Assembly: GCA_963717195.1 (NCBI GenBank)
Contig: CAVQVR010000009.1
Location: 62,001-126,000, forward strand
Reading direction: 5' to 3'
DNA length: 64,000 nucleotides
Source of the DNA: JACDAE01 sp963717195
Lineage (GTDB): Bacteria; Chloroflexota; Ktedonobacteria; Ktedonobacterales; Ktedonobacteraceae
Each line of letters begins with the position of its first letter. Positions within the stretch are counted from its first letter, which is position 1. Of the stretch, positions 24,621-33,804 are shown in pieces. The notes under the pieces were generated by a model. It was given only the letters and a program-made list of their open reading frames with translations. It was not told the origin of the DNA and did no database searches. Both the position numbers and the translations under genes were made by a program.

Positions 24621-26087
24621 ATGACACAGGTTCACGAGCACGATGTACGTGTGCAGATTTTGAATTCGTTCCTGACAACCCCCCATCGCAAGATTGAAGA
24701 GCTGGCACCGTTACATACGAGCGCCATTGAGCGTGATCCGCTCTTCTATGGTCACCTGGCCCCATGGTACTTTGAGAAGGGCGAGGTCAGGGATCATAAA
24801 ACCCTGTTCGTTGCACATCTGGCAACCAGTGAATTTCCGGAGTTTCGTGAGGCCGCGTGGGTGTTGCTCCAGAAGTTGGCACCGTTCGAGGTCGCGCGTG
24901 TCATGGATCATAGCAAGCGTGTTATTGGCAAGACACCGCGTTCGTTGCGTGGAGCAATTGCGCACTACTTGAAGACACGCGAGAACAACGCACGTCAATT
25001 CGATGGTGCGGCGCTTCGTGCACGCAATGATCTCAAGCATCTCTATGCCAGCCTGCGTTTGAAGCCGGGGCCACGCGCACAGGCGATTCTCTTTGACGGG
25101 CAGCCGCCAATGGATAGCCCACTTGCAGCGCTTAAGCAACTGGCGAAAGCGCAGAATGCAGATGAGCAGGCACAGATCATCCTGGAGCATCGGCTACCTT
25201 ACACAACCGCAGTAGGTGCCATCAGGCATGTGACGCCAGCATTGCTGGTTGCGTTAATTAATGCCATGTCACCTCAGGAAGTGATCAACAACATGGCGGC
25301 TCTCAAGCGACGTGAAGCTATGGATGACAAGGATGTTAAGGCGCTTATTGAGCAGAAGATTGCTGAGTCTGCGACCGACAAACGCGTCTCGACGCTGAAG
25401 GCAAAAAAGGCCATTGAAGTTGCTCATTTGGATGAAGGGACGGAACGCCTCCTGACCGAAGTCACCGACAGGCGCGTCGCTGCTAAGGTCGAGATCAAGC
25501 GTCCAACCGCGCTCTTTGTGGATAAGAGCAGCTCGATGACGCAGGCCATCGATATAGCGAAGCAACTCGCAGCGTTGATCAGCGCGGTCATTTCTGCTGA
25601 TTTCCGTGTCTATGCCTTTGATTCGGCGGCCTTCGAGGTCAAAACTGATATCAATGCTGATAAGCGCCCTGCTCTGAGCGATTGGGAGAAGGCGTTCAAG
25701 CTTATCAAGGCGAATGGTAGCACGAGTGTGGGGAGCGCTCTGGCAAAAATGACGCGTGAGCAGTGGTATGCGGAGAATCTCGTCATCGTCACCGATGAGG
25801 GAGAAAATACCGCGCCATACCTCAGGGATGCCTATACCGAATACGCTGATAAGATGAAGGTTACACCTTCGATTATCATTGTACAGGTTGGTGGTTCTAA
25901 CCATGGTTTTGTAACTGCATTGCAAAGCCGTGGTATTGAGGTGATGCGTTATCAGTTTAAAGGCGACGCCTACTCGTTGCCGAATATTCTGCCTTTGCTG
26001 GCTATGCCATCGAAGGGTGAGCTGGTTGACTTGATTTTGCAATACGAGTTGCCGAAGCGTCCGAAGATGGTGGTACGGGCTGTTTAG
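24621..26087 (+). CDS. rsr: TROVE-domain (Ro60/Rsr-type) RNA-binding protein
   Basis: A 488-residue protein. Residues about 1-280 form a helical HEAT-like TROVE ring (for example LFYGHLAPWYFEKGEVRDHK, EFREAAWVLLQKLAP). Residues about 295-470 form a VWA domain with MIDAS motif DKSSSM (301-306), GSTSVGSAL near 367 and TDEGEN near 391. Ro proteins bind Y RNAs and misfolded or damaged RNAs through the ring. I chose the ATG at 24621 because ACGAGGTGAG precedes it; a longer frame would run through the 43-bp repeats. Three Y-RNA-like RNAs directly upstream support the assignment. Confidence 0.9.
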   Translation: MTQVHEHDVRVQILNSFLTTPHRKIEELAPLHTSAIERDPLFYGHLAPWYFEKGEVRDHKTLFVAHLATSEFPEFREAAWVLLQKLAPFEVARVMDHSKRVIGKTPRSLRGAIAHYLKTRENNARQFDGAALRARNDLKHLYASLRLKPGPRAQAILFDGQPPMDSPLAALKQLAKAQNADEQAQIILEHRLPYTTAVGAIRHVTPALLVALINAMSPQEVINNMAALKRREAMDDKDVKALIEQKIAESATDKRVSTLKAKKAIEVAHLDEGTERLLTEVTDRRVAAKVEIKRPTALFVDKSSSMTQAIDIAKQLAALISAVISADFRVYAFDSAAFEVKTDINADKRPALSDWEKAFKLIKANGSTSVGSALAKMTREQWYAENLVIVTDEGENTAPYLRDAYTEYADKMKVTPSIIIVQVGGSNHGFVTALQSRGIEVMRYQFKGDAYSLPNILPLLAMPSKGELVDLILQYELPKRPKMVVRAV

Positions 26088-26307
26088 GTGGTTTATGGGT
26101 TATCCCGAACTTTTGAAAAATTCGAAACATCATGCGTCGCTGGCGCACCACGGCGTATGACCCTTACAGTGGTCAGAAGATATCGTTGGCGAATTGGTTC
26201 CTTCAGCACTTTTTCTCTGAGTCCAGATGCTCAAGTTGCGCACCCAATGGCAATTCGCCAACAGTATCAATATTCGGGATGGCTCATAGTATAAACGCAT
26301 TGAAGGT

Positions 26308-26339
26308 AATAGGGGCAAGGTGACGCCATTGCCCCTATT
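26308..26339. terminator. Terminator-like hairpin between TROVE gene and glyA
   Basis: An 11-bp perfect stem, AATAGGGGCAA at 26308-26318 with its complement at 26329-26339, lies between convergent genes. Its loop, GGTGACGCCA, shares the GTGACGCC core of the inverted repeats near 33.6 and 37.5 kb. Confidence 0.7.
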
Positions 26340-26374
26340 ACAACGATTTACCTCAAAAGATGGAAAAACTTGTT

Positions 26375-27907
26375 TTATACGCCAGAGGTTGTCCGAACCG
26401 TGGATAGTAATACGTTCATATCCAGTTCAGGATAAAGAACGTATTGGTCAAGCAGCGCTCGTATACGTTGCTGAGCCGTTGATGCGATCTCTTTACTCAG
26501 GACATATTTCGCACGACTTTGCTTACCATTCGATCCAGCAGGAGTTGTATTGGAGAGCACAAGCTTGATTACGCTGGCGATCTCCTTCATTTCTTCGGTA
26601 CCCATGCCCAGTGTTGTAACAGCAGGAGTGCCAATGCGTAGACCGCTGGTATACCATGGACCATTAGCATCAAAGGGCAGAGAGTTACGGTTAAGGGTAA
26701 TTGCGCATTCACGCAGAGCAGATTCGGCCTGCCGTCCAGTGAGACCAAAGGTCTGAGCAACATCAAGTAGCAGCAGGTGATTGTCTGTACCCCCTGTGAG
26801 GACATGTAGTGATTCCTCGACGCAGTGTTGAGCGAGCGAGCGAGCATTTTCAACAATTTTATGGGCGTACGTCTGAAATTCAGGTTGGGATGCTTCACGG
26901 AAGGCAATAGCTTTAGCCGCCATAATATGTGGAAGTGGACCGCCAAGGATGGCCGGACAGCCTTTATCCAACCATGCAGCGAATTCCTGTTTGCAGAGCA
27001 CCAGCCCACCTCGGGGTCCGCGCAATGTTTTGTGCGTGGTCGAGGTGACGACATGAGCATGTGGCACGGGATCGAAATCGCCTGTAAAGACCTTACCAGC
27101 GACCAGCCCGGCAAAGTGTGCCATATCGACCATAAGCACAGCACCAACCTCGTCGGCCAGTTCGCGCAGTTTCGCAAAGTTGAGCTTACGTGGATAGGCA
27201 CTATACCCGGCCAGCAATATCAGGGGGCGCACCTCGTGCAACTGAGAGCGCAGTTGATCAAGGTCAATCAGTTTCGTTTGCGGATCAACGCTATAGGTAT
27301 ACACATCAAACAGGTGACTGGAGATATTATGCCGATAACCATGCGTGAGGTGACCACCCGAATAGTAGTCTAACGAGAGCAGGCGCTGGTTGTGAACGGC
27401 TTCTCGCACTTTTGCCCAATCTTGGCGTGAAGCTTTTGAGGGATCTTCCAGGTTCAGCTCTGTCAAAAGAGGTTGCTGAACTTTCGCTGAGAGGATCGTG
27501 AGGAATGCGACCAGGTTAGCATCGGCACCGGAGTGAGGCTGGACGTAGGCATGTTCGGCACCAAAAAGTGTGCATGCGAGCTGACATGCCTCATCTTCGA
27601 TGATGTCAACATTATCGCAGCCAGCATAGAAGCGGTGGTGCGGGTAGCCCTCGGCGTATTTATCGGTGAGGAGATTGCCAGCAGCCAGTTGCGTCGCCAG
27701 TGAGCTATAATTTTCGCTGGCAATCAATTTGAGATTTCCGCGCTGGTCACGCAATTCGTTGATGATAGAGGTTGCGATGGATGGTGAGATGCTGCTGATC
27801 GTATCCAGGGATGCATAGAATGCTGCAGCGGCTGAGTCGGGGGCTGTGCCATTGAGTGTTTGCAGATAGCGGGTCAAGAGAGTTGATTGTTGTGCGATAG
27901 TTGTCAT
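26375..27907 (-). CDS. glyA: Serine hydroxymethyltransferase (long form)
   Basis: A 510-residue PLP enzyme that interconverts serine and glycine with tetrahydrofolate. The PLP-lysine motif is TSTTHKTLRGPRGG near residue 300, and LIASENYSS near residue 60 is the conserved substrate-binding segment. Usual bacterial SHMT is about 415-430 residues; this has extra segments, as in actinobacterial-type enzymes. I chose the ATG at 27907, preceded by AAGGAG, over a longer frame. The gene is convergent with the TROVE gene and probably unrelated to it. Confidence 0.9.
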   Translation of the reverse strand: MTTIAQQSTLLTRYLQTLNGTAPDSAAAAFYASLDTISSISPSIATSIINELRDQRGNLKLIASENYSSLATQLAAGNLLTDKYAEGYPHHRFYAGCDNVDIIEDEACQLACTLFGAEHAYVQPHSGADANLVAFLTILSAKVQQPLLTELNLEDPSKASRQDWAKVREAVHNQRLLSLDYYSGGHLTHGYRHNISSHLFDVYTYSVDPQTKLIDLDQLRSQLHEVRPLILLAGYSAYPRKLNFAKLRELADEVGAVLMVDMAHFAGLVAGKVFTGDFDPVPHAHVVTSTTHKTLRGPRGGLVLCKQEFAAWLDKGCPAILGGPLPHIMAAKAIAFREASQPEFQTYAHKIVENARSLAQHCVEESLHVLTGGTDNHLLLLDVAQTFGLTGRQAESALRECAITLNRNSLPFDANGPWYTSGLRIGTPAVTTLGMGTEEMKEIASVIKLVLSNTTPAGSNGKQSRAKYVLSKEIASTAQQRIRALLDQYVLYPELDMNVLLSTVRTTSGV

Positions 27908-28100
27908 TGTCGTTCGCTCCTTATTGTGTACAGGCACATATATTTCAAATATACTGTGCCAGCCCAGGCGAACGACTGTTTTTTCTGTGTTCTCCAGGCT
28001 CCCTCGTGGTTTTTCCACTGCTTCGCCAGTTGCCGGGAGATGGTATTCGATTGGTATAATCTCAGTATATCATACTCTATACATATCTGGAGGGTACATC

Positions 28101-28496
28101 ATGGTTGACACACCACTCACAAAAAAGCTCGGCATCAAATCCCGGCAGCAATTGCTCATCATGAATGCACCAGAAGGCTATAGAGCACTGCTTGGCTCTT
28201 TACCCGAAGGAGTGGAAGTGAAGACCAGTGGCGAAGGTCCATTCGATTTCGTGCATGTCTTTCTTTTGAGCAAAGCTGCTGCTGACCAGTATGCACTATC
28301 GGCTATTCAGGCTGTAAAACCGGGAGGATTGCTCTGGCTCTCGTACCCTAAAAAGAGCTCGAAGATCAAGACAGACATCACACGAGATATTGGATGGGAT
28401 AGCGTACTGAGCATGGGCTGGCGTCCTGTAACGTTGATCTCTATTGATGAAACCTGGTCTGCGCTTCGTTTCCGTCCGCTAAGTGAGATGAAATAA
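28101..28496 (+). CDS. DUF3052-like protein
   Basis: A 131-residue protein with LGIKSRQQLLIMNAPEGY at the start, then FDFVHVFLLSKAAADQ and WLSYPKKSSKIKTDI, the pattern of the DUF3052 family. The function is unknown. GGAGG precedes the ATG. It is divergent from glyA. Confidence 0.75.
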   Translation: MVDTPLTKKLGIKSRQQLLIMNAPEGYRALLGSLPEGVEVKTSGEGPFDFVHVFLLSKAAADQYALSAIQAVKPGGLLWLSYPKKSSKIKTDITRDIGWDSVLSMGWRPVTLISIDETWSALRFRPLSEMK

Positions 28497-28636
28497 AACA
28501 TGACAAAATATCATCATCGTCAGCTTCTGTATTGCCATTGACAAATAACAATAGTGATGCTACTATGTCAAATATAAAATGTAATCTGAATATAAAATTA
28601 TCCCACTTCTTCGATACATCCAATGGAGGAATATTC

Positions 28637-29470
28637 ATGGAGAGCAACATACAGCATGAAATTGCCCTGGCCTGCATTACCCTTCTCCAGAAGAATGCAG
28701 TAGATCCTGACAAGACAAGAAAACGCAACGGCCTTGGTGATCCAAAGACGAACCAGGAGGCGATAGCATGGCTGCTGAAGGCTGGAAGTGAACCAGATAT
28801 CACCCTTGAGAATGTGATGGACGCTCTCTGGAAAATCTATAAGAGAAATAAGCCAGCATCACAGACCAGGCAGTGGGTGACGCAGTTGTTATTGGATCTG
28901 GGTCAGCAGGAGGAGATTACATCTTGTGACGCTATAGAAGTTGCAACCTCCCTCTATTTATTATCCCCTCAGGGTTCACCAGAGCAGCAAGAGGGGATTC
29001 GGCGCTTGCTAGCATTGGCGAAGCGGAGAGATATTCCTTTCGGAGATACCGTAGAAGCTGCCCATGCACTGTATATGCAAAGCCCTAAGAGGTCGAAAGA
29101 GCGACAACAGGGTGCTGATACCTTACTAGAGCAGGCTCGCTGGCCAGATACCACCGCTGCGCAAGCGCAAGAGGCTGCGTTGGCGTTGTGTTATGCCAGT
29201 CCTATCTGGTCGAAGGAGCGCATACAGTCAGTAGAGGTACTAATAGAATTGACCCGGCGACCGGGCCTTTCATTTGAGGATGCTGTAGTCCTCGATTATG
29301 AGAGGGCCACCCAATACAGTGCTAAAGCGTTACAGCAACAACAGTGGGTGGCGAAAAAGCAGATGTGGGAGATCATCGCACAACGTGCCGATCTGACCTC
29401 TGAGCAGCACACGCAGGTCGTCAAGGCTATTGAAGACTATGGACAGATCTTGCGAGACCACAAGAAGTAA
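28637..29470 (+). CDS. Unknown helical-repeat protein
   Basis: A 277-residue protein with repeated helical units of about 35-40 residues (for example DAIEVATSLYLLSPQGSPEQQEGIRRLL, DTVEAAHALYMQSPKRSKERQQGADTLL, QEAALALCYASPIWSKERIQSVEVLI). The shared pattern is A-x-x-LY-x-SP-x-x-S-x-E. It is probably a helical solenoid used for protein binding. The ATG at 28637 follows GGAGG. It is 16 bases upstream of the next gene, so the two are likely co-transcribed. The family is not recognised. Confidence 0.6.
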   Translation: MESNIQHEIALACITLLQKNAVDPDKTRKRNGLGDPKTNQEAIAWLLKAGSEPDITLENVMDALWKIYKRNKPASQTRQWVTQLLLDLGQQEEITSCDAIEVATSLYLLSPQGSPEQQEGIRRLLALAKRRDIPFGDTVEAAHALYMQSPKRSKERQQGADTLLEQARWPDTTAAQAQEAALALCYASPIWSKERIQSVEVLIELTRRPGLSFEDAVVLDYERATQYSAKALQQQQWVAKKQMWEIIAQRADLTSEQHTQVVKAIEDYGQILRDHKK

Positions 29471-29486
29471 AAAGGAAGGTGCGATA

Positions 29487-30506
29487 ATGCCAGAGAAGCG
29501 CAAGCCAAAGGTGGATGCACGCACGCTCATTGCAAAATTGAGCAAGGAGAGTGCAACATTGCAGCAACGTGAGATCATTGCACCGCTTCTGCCTGGTAGT
29601 CGTATCCGTACACGATTGAGTGGGATGATTTACGAGTTTAAGCCACAAAGCGAGTTTGTGGGCTGGGGCCGCTTCCGACCTGTGAATGAGAGCGAGGTAG
29701 AGGTATTGGGCGAGGCATTGCCGTGGGAACGGAGCGCTTACCTTGAGTTGTTTCCGGCGTTACGTATTGTTCTGCTCTGGCTTGCTTCCGCTACGATGCA
29801 ACCGGGAACATGGTGGGCCTTGCCGTTTAACGAGAGCGATGCCCGGCAGCGTTTTGGTTTTCGTGCTGAGCCGCTGCCCGTTTTTCTGTGCGATCCCACA
29901 AATGGAGCTGAGCGTTTTGAACGGAGCATAGCACGTGTCGATGGCAGTATGCTCTGGTTTGATGGGCCGGATATGGTAGCTGATCCAACTCATGCTGAAT
30001 GGTTGCGAGATGCGGCATCGAAGGCTGAGGACACGGATAATTTCCTGTCAGGTCTGGCGGGTTCCGAACGTCTTGCCTTGCTTTTCTGGCGCATTCACCA
30101 GTTCGAGATTGCGATGGAGCCGGAGCGTCGTCGCCGAGGTGAAGCTGAGCATTGGTGGCAGACCGTCGAGCGCGAACGGCAAGCTGAGGTGCGTCGTCAT
30201 ACCCACAAACAGCAGCGCGAATGGTTGCGCCAGGAAGCCCGGCGCGACACATTGGAGGAACAATTGCGACACGCGTTAGCTAAAGCTGATGCGACACTGC
30301 ATAGCTTTAGCGAGCTACCCAGCGCAGACGGCTCGTCTGGGCATCTTGTGGTGGAATGGAGCGAGAATGGACAGAGACGACGTTATCGTTCCACTCTTGA
30401 TACGCGGTTGAGTATAGTCGCCAGTGGTATCTGCCTCAGTGGTCGAGATCGGGATTTCGATCTGACCAGCCTGGTGAGCGTGATGACAGATTTTCCATGG
30501 GCATAG
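29487..30506 (+). CDS. Unknown protein with C-terminal coiled coil
   Basis: A 339-residue protein. The N-terminal half has a globular pattern (GMIYEFKPQSEFVGWGRFRPV, then TWWALPFNESDARQRFGF and LPVFLCDP). Residues about 205-270 are rich in Arg, Glu and Gln and probably form a coiled coil. The C-terminal part (SGHLVVEWSENGQRRRYRSTLD) looks like a small beta domain. AAGGAAGGTG precedes the ATG at 29487. It follows the helical-repeat gene closely. Its context near the ThiF-like gene is suggestive but not proof of a common function. Confidence 0.6.
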   Translation: MPEKRKPKVDARTLIAKLSKESATLQQREIIAPLLPGSRIRTRLSGMIYEFKPQSEFVGWGRFRPVNESEVEVLGEALPWERSAYLELFPALRIVLLWLASATMQPGTWWALPFNESDARQRFGFRAEPLPVFLCDPTNGAERFERSIARVDGSMLWFDGPDMVADPTHAEWLRDAASKAEDTDNFLSGLAGSERLALLFWRIHQFEIAMEPERRRRGEAEHWWQTVERERQAEVRRHTHKQQREWLRQEARRDTLEEQLRHALAKADATLHSFSELPSADGSSGHLVVEWSENGQRRRYRSTLDTRLSIVASGICLSGRDRDFDLTSLVSVMTDFPWA

Positions 30507-30507
30507 A

Positions 30508-31098
30508 TTAATCGTCGCTGGGCTCCAATAGATCCATCATCTCCAACCATAGATCAAAACAGGGCGAGTCTTTGTATGATGTGGAGACGCTATTCCTCGC
30601 ACGAGCAATTCTGAGAGGAAGGATAAGATGTCCATATTCCGGCTCTTGATCAGCTTTCTGCTCTAAATACGTAGTGAGACAACGCATAAAGGGTCGGCCA
30701 TCTTCTAAACCAGTTGAGGGCCAGAATGGATCTTTTTGTGGATCAACGGCGGCAAGAGCATCATCGGCCAGTGGAATGACAAAGTCTTGAAAATCCTGAA
30801 GAGAGAAGCCAGTGAGGAGATTGCGCAGGTCTTCTACCGTTGGAGGAACCCATAACGCGAGAGCTGATTTTGACTCCGAGCGATCCAGTGCATCGAATGA
30901 GCAATATATCTCTTCCGTCTCGCCAGATTGGAGTTGATAGCCAAATATGCTACGTAATTCGTCAGCAGAGCCCAGGTGTTGATGCATTTCATCGGCGTGT
31001 TCTATCCATCCAAGCACCGTATCCATAAGCAGAACATCTGAGAGAGCCAGTAACGTTTCTTTCACCTGTAACGTCAGGTTTTCTGTACTTACATTCAT
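30508..31098 (-). CDS. Unknown acidic protein
   Basis: A 196-residue acidic protein with no signal peptide, membrane segment or known motif. It opens MNVSTENLTLQVKETLLALS and has an LWVPPTVEDLRNLL segment near residue 80. It is convergent with the preceding gene, and the two stops are one base apart. Coding potential is reasonable: long open frame and a weak AGGCGG before the ATG. The family is not recognised. Confidence 0.55.
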   Translation of the reverse strand: MNVSTENLTLQVKETLLALSDVLLMDTVLGWIEHADEMHQHLGSADELRSIFGYQLQSGETEEIYCSFDALDRSESKSALALWVPPTVEDLRNLLTGFSLQDFQDFVIPLADDALAAVDPQKDPFWPSTGLEDGRPFMRCLTTYLEQKADQEPEYGHLILPLRIARARNSVSTSYKDSPCFDLWLEMMDLLEPSDD

Positions 31099-31352
31099 GT
31101 TCTTGTACCGCCTTTAAGCAGACGACTATTCAAACATCCAAACAGATAAACGCATTGAGTGGGAAGACATAGAACAGGCAATAGAAGTGTAAACGTAGCT
31201 GTTCAAGCATCTTACGGTTCCATGTATTCCCATTTATATATACAGGGACAGGAGAAAAAAGCGGAAATTTTTCACAGTTTTCTCACAAATTTGGCGCAAA
31301 AACATTACAGCTGGCTGAATAGAGCAAGAAGAGAAGAAGGGGAAAACGGGTT

Positions 31353-32006
31353 ATGATGCAGAAGAATTTGAATTCTAACAGTCCATTCTTTCATGAAGAG
31401 CGCCACGCCTCGTTGGGGTTGTTTGCCGATAAGCGGATTACCGTTTGTGGCGCGGGGGCATTGGGTGGCAATCTGGTGGAGATGCTGGCACGTATGGGTT
31501 TTGCATATATAAAGGTGATTGATAAGGATCTGGTGGAGATGCGTAACCTTTCTACACAACCATACAGCCGGGCCGAGGTTGGATTTCCTAAGGCGCGTGC
31601 GTTGGCAAATATGCTCTATCGTGCTGTACAGGCGAAGATAGAGCCAGTGGGAGTCGAGTTGACAGAGACGAATGCGACCAGTCTGTTCGGAGAGAGTGTA
31701 CTGGTTGTAGATGCATTTGATAATCGTGCCGGGCGCGCTGCGGTCAGTAAGGCGGTTCAGTCTCTCGACGTAGCCTGCCTGCATATCGGTTTCAGTGCTG
31801 ATGGTTTATATGGGAGTGGGCTTTGGGAGCCAGGATACCAGGTGCCACAGGAGGTACCTGGTGATCCATGTGATTATCCGCTCACGCGTCCGCTGGCTCT
31901 AGTTCTGGTTGCGCTGGCTGCTCAGTCGATAAGTGATTTCTTGCGTACAGGTCAGAGTGCGAACTTCGAGTTGACATGGAGCGATCTGAAAGTCACGCGG
32001 GTGTGA
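31353..32006 (+). CDS. ThiF-family (E1-like) adenylyltransferase
   Basis: A 217-residue Rossmann-fold protein with the E1-like nucleotide motif VCGAGALGGNL at residues about 30-40, then VIDKDLVEMRNLSTQPY, with the conserved Asp and the Asn-Leu-x-x-Gln segment, and VVDAFDNRAGR. ThiF/MoeB/UBA-type enzymes adenylate the C-terminus of beta-grasp proteins. No zinc-binding cysteine pairs are visible. A Cys in GDPCDYP is a candidate catalytic residue. The 72-residue beta-grasp candidate at 23.7 kb could be its substrate; this is inference from proximity. Confidence 0.8.
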   Translation: MMQKNLNSNSPFFHEERHASLGLFADKRITVCGAGALGGNLVEMLARMGFAYIKVIDKDLVEMRNLSTQPYSRAEVGFPKARALANMLYRAVQAKIEPVGVELTETNATSLFGESVLVVDAFDNRAGRAAVSKAVQSLDVACLHIGFSADGLYGSGLWEPGYQVPQEVPGDPCDYPLTRPLALVLVALAAQSISDFLRTGQSANFELTWSDLKVTRV

Positions 32007-32058
32007 GCGGAAGGCTGGTTTCTGTAGGAGCGCAATTGCATCATCTGTTGCTACTACA

Positions 32059-33579
32059 TCAGAGACGATCGGGCACGTATTCAAACCAGTCGAAATCTGC
32101 TGGTCCTGTTCTCCCATTGCCGTTGCTGATGGCGTACATACCTGTATAGACGCCTGTAAAGCCACCAGCAACTTCTGTGGAGAGGTAGCGTGTTGCGCCA
32201 GTCGCCAGCTTTCGCGCTGGCTGTCCAGCACTGATGTAAGCGAATGTGTAGTTGTCGCGATTGGCCTGGATCTCTAATAGAATGGGTTCTGGTTCTGCTA
32301 ACTGTTCTTGCGCTACGATAGCAGCCAGGTCGCCAATACGACGACGAACAATGACATAGCGGTTTCCATTCTCATAAGTGACGGCAATTTCATAGTGATG
32401 TCGTTCGTTCATGAGCATGGTGAGGCCCGCTTCGTGTCCCTCATGCTCTGGACGAAAATCGAGCAATGTCCTTATGCAGCAATTGAAATGTTGTTGTCGT
32501 CTTCCAATAAAAGTAGGTGAGTCCAGGGCATCCAGTGTGAGCGCTGAGCCATAGAGGCGTAAGTAGCCGGGACGTTCGGTCAGTGACCAACCTTCGGCGT
32601 TGGGATTGCGTAAAAAGTTCCAGCAGAGGCGCAGGTCTGGTGTGGCAAAATCATCACGTTCTGGCTCTGTTTCCTTTCTATGCTGGGGTAAGGCGGCAAC
32701 ATTCATGGAAACGTTGACCGTTTTCTGTGCTGTAACAACGGGCCAGCCATTGGGCGTCCACGTGATAGGTGTGAGAAATGTTTCACGTCCGAGGTGATGG
32801 TAGAGTCGGTCATGGGGGCGGAAGGCGAGAAAGACCAACCACCAGCTTCCATCATGCGCTTCGATGAGATCGGCGTGTCCTGTTCCCTGTATGGAGTGGA
32901 ATGTTTGATCCCGGTGGGTCAGGATCGGGTTATGTGGACAGGGTTCAAATGGTCCCCAGGGGCTTTTGCTGCGTGCCAGCGTCTCCATGTGTCCGTATTC
33001 TGTCCCGCCTTCGGCAATCATGAGATAATAGTAGTCGTGAATGTGGTACAGGTGCGGTGCTTCAGGATAGCGTCCTCCTGTACCAGGCCACAGGAAGCGC
33101 GTCTCCGTCAATTGTTGTCCGTTTTTGATATCGATTTCGCATTGATAGATACCGAGTTGTGGTCCTTCCCCATTGCTGGTCAGATAGACATGATCACCAT
33201 CGAAACACAGTGAGGGATCAATGCCGCCTTGTTGCACCCAGATTGGTTCTGACCATTCGCCAGCAGGATCATCAGTGAATACATAGAAATTCCCTTCATG
33301 TGAAATGTTGGTCGTGACCATATAAAATGTGCCGTTGTGGTAGCGAATAGTGGGAGCGAAAATACCGCCCGAACTGAATACCTTTGTGAGTGGGAGTTGG
33401 CTTGCTCGTGTCAGGCAATGACCGATCTGTTGCCAGTGGATCAGATCATTGCTATGAAAGATAGGGACGCCAGGGAAATATTCAAAGCTACTCGTGACCA
33501 GGTAGTAGTTCTGTCCTACACGGCATATGCTTGGATCAGGGTAGAAACCTGGAAGTATTGGATTTTCGTAGGTAATCAT
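32059..33579 (-). CDS. GH43 glycosidase (beta-xylosidase / arabinofuranosidase type)
   Basis: A 506-residue protein of glycoside hydrolase family 43. The five-bladed propeller begins with NPILPGFYPDPSICRVGQ, with the catalytic-base Asp in YPDPS, continues with GIFAPTIRYHNGTFYM, has GGIDPSLCFDGD and the acid region GGRYPEAPHLY. A C-terminal beta-sandwich (residues about 330-506) is typical of xylosidases. No signal peptide is present, so it is probably cytosolic and acts on imported oligosaccharides. Its start is uncertain: I chose ATG at 33579, just inside an upstream inverted-repeat element. Confidence 0.88.
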   Translation of the reverse strand: MITYENPILPGFYPDPSICRVGQNYYLVTSSFEYFPGVPIFHSNDLIHWQQIGHCLTRASQLPLTKVFSSGGIFAPTIRYHNGTFYMVTTNISHEGNFYVFTDDPAGEWSEPIWVQQGGIDPSLCFDGDHVYLTSNGEGPQLGIYQCEIDIKNGQQLTETRFLWPGTGGRYPEAPHLYHIHDYYYLMIAEGGTEYGHMETLARSKSPWGPFEPCPHNPILTHRDQTFHSIQGTGHADLIEAHDGSWWLVFLAFRPHDRLYHHLGRETFLTPITWTPNGWPVVTAQKTVNVSMNVAALPQHRKETEPERDDFATPDLRLCWNFLRNPNAEGWSLTERPGYLRLYGSALTLDALDSPTFIGRRQQHFNCCIRTLLDFRPEHEGHEAGLTMLMNERHHYEIAVTYENGNRYVIVRRRIGDLAAIVAQEQLAEPEPILLEIQANRDNYTFAYISAGQPARKLATGATRYLSTEVAGGFTGVYTGMYAISNGNGRTGPADFDWFEYVPDRL

Positions 33580-33607
33580 CTCCGATTCTCCATCCATCAG
33601 GGGGACC

Positions 33608-33772
33608 GTGCGTAGGGGCGTCACCTTGCGCCATTGGTTGATACAAAATCCTTTGACGAGATGAAACCAGGGTAGGGGCCCGAAGAGTTCGCGCCCGTCA
33701 TACCCGAAAAACAACCTTTGCTTGAATCGTGCATCCCCACGTGGGCGCACACAAGGTGACGCCCCTACGCAC
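33608..33772. mobile_element. MITE-like inverted-repeat element upstream of GH43
   Basis: GTGCGTAGGGGCGTCACCTT plus G at 33608-33628 is a perfect 21-base inverted copy of 33752-33772. The 165-bp segment has no coding capacity. The same GTCACCTTGCG core occurs near 37526 and 37576, and a short version at 26319-26328. It lies just upstream of the GH43 start and may carry or disrupt its promoter. Confidence 0.65.
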
Positions 33773-33804
33773 TTCTCTATAGCACCAATTTTACCACCTG
33801 TCCA

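Noticed and set aside
26088..26323. Short frames between the TROVE gene and glyA
   Set aside because: They are short, without ribosome binding sites, and the region holds a terminator-like hairpin. They look like noise.
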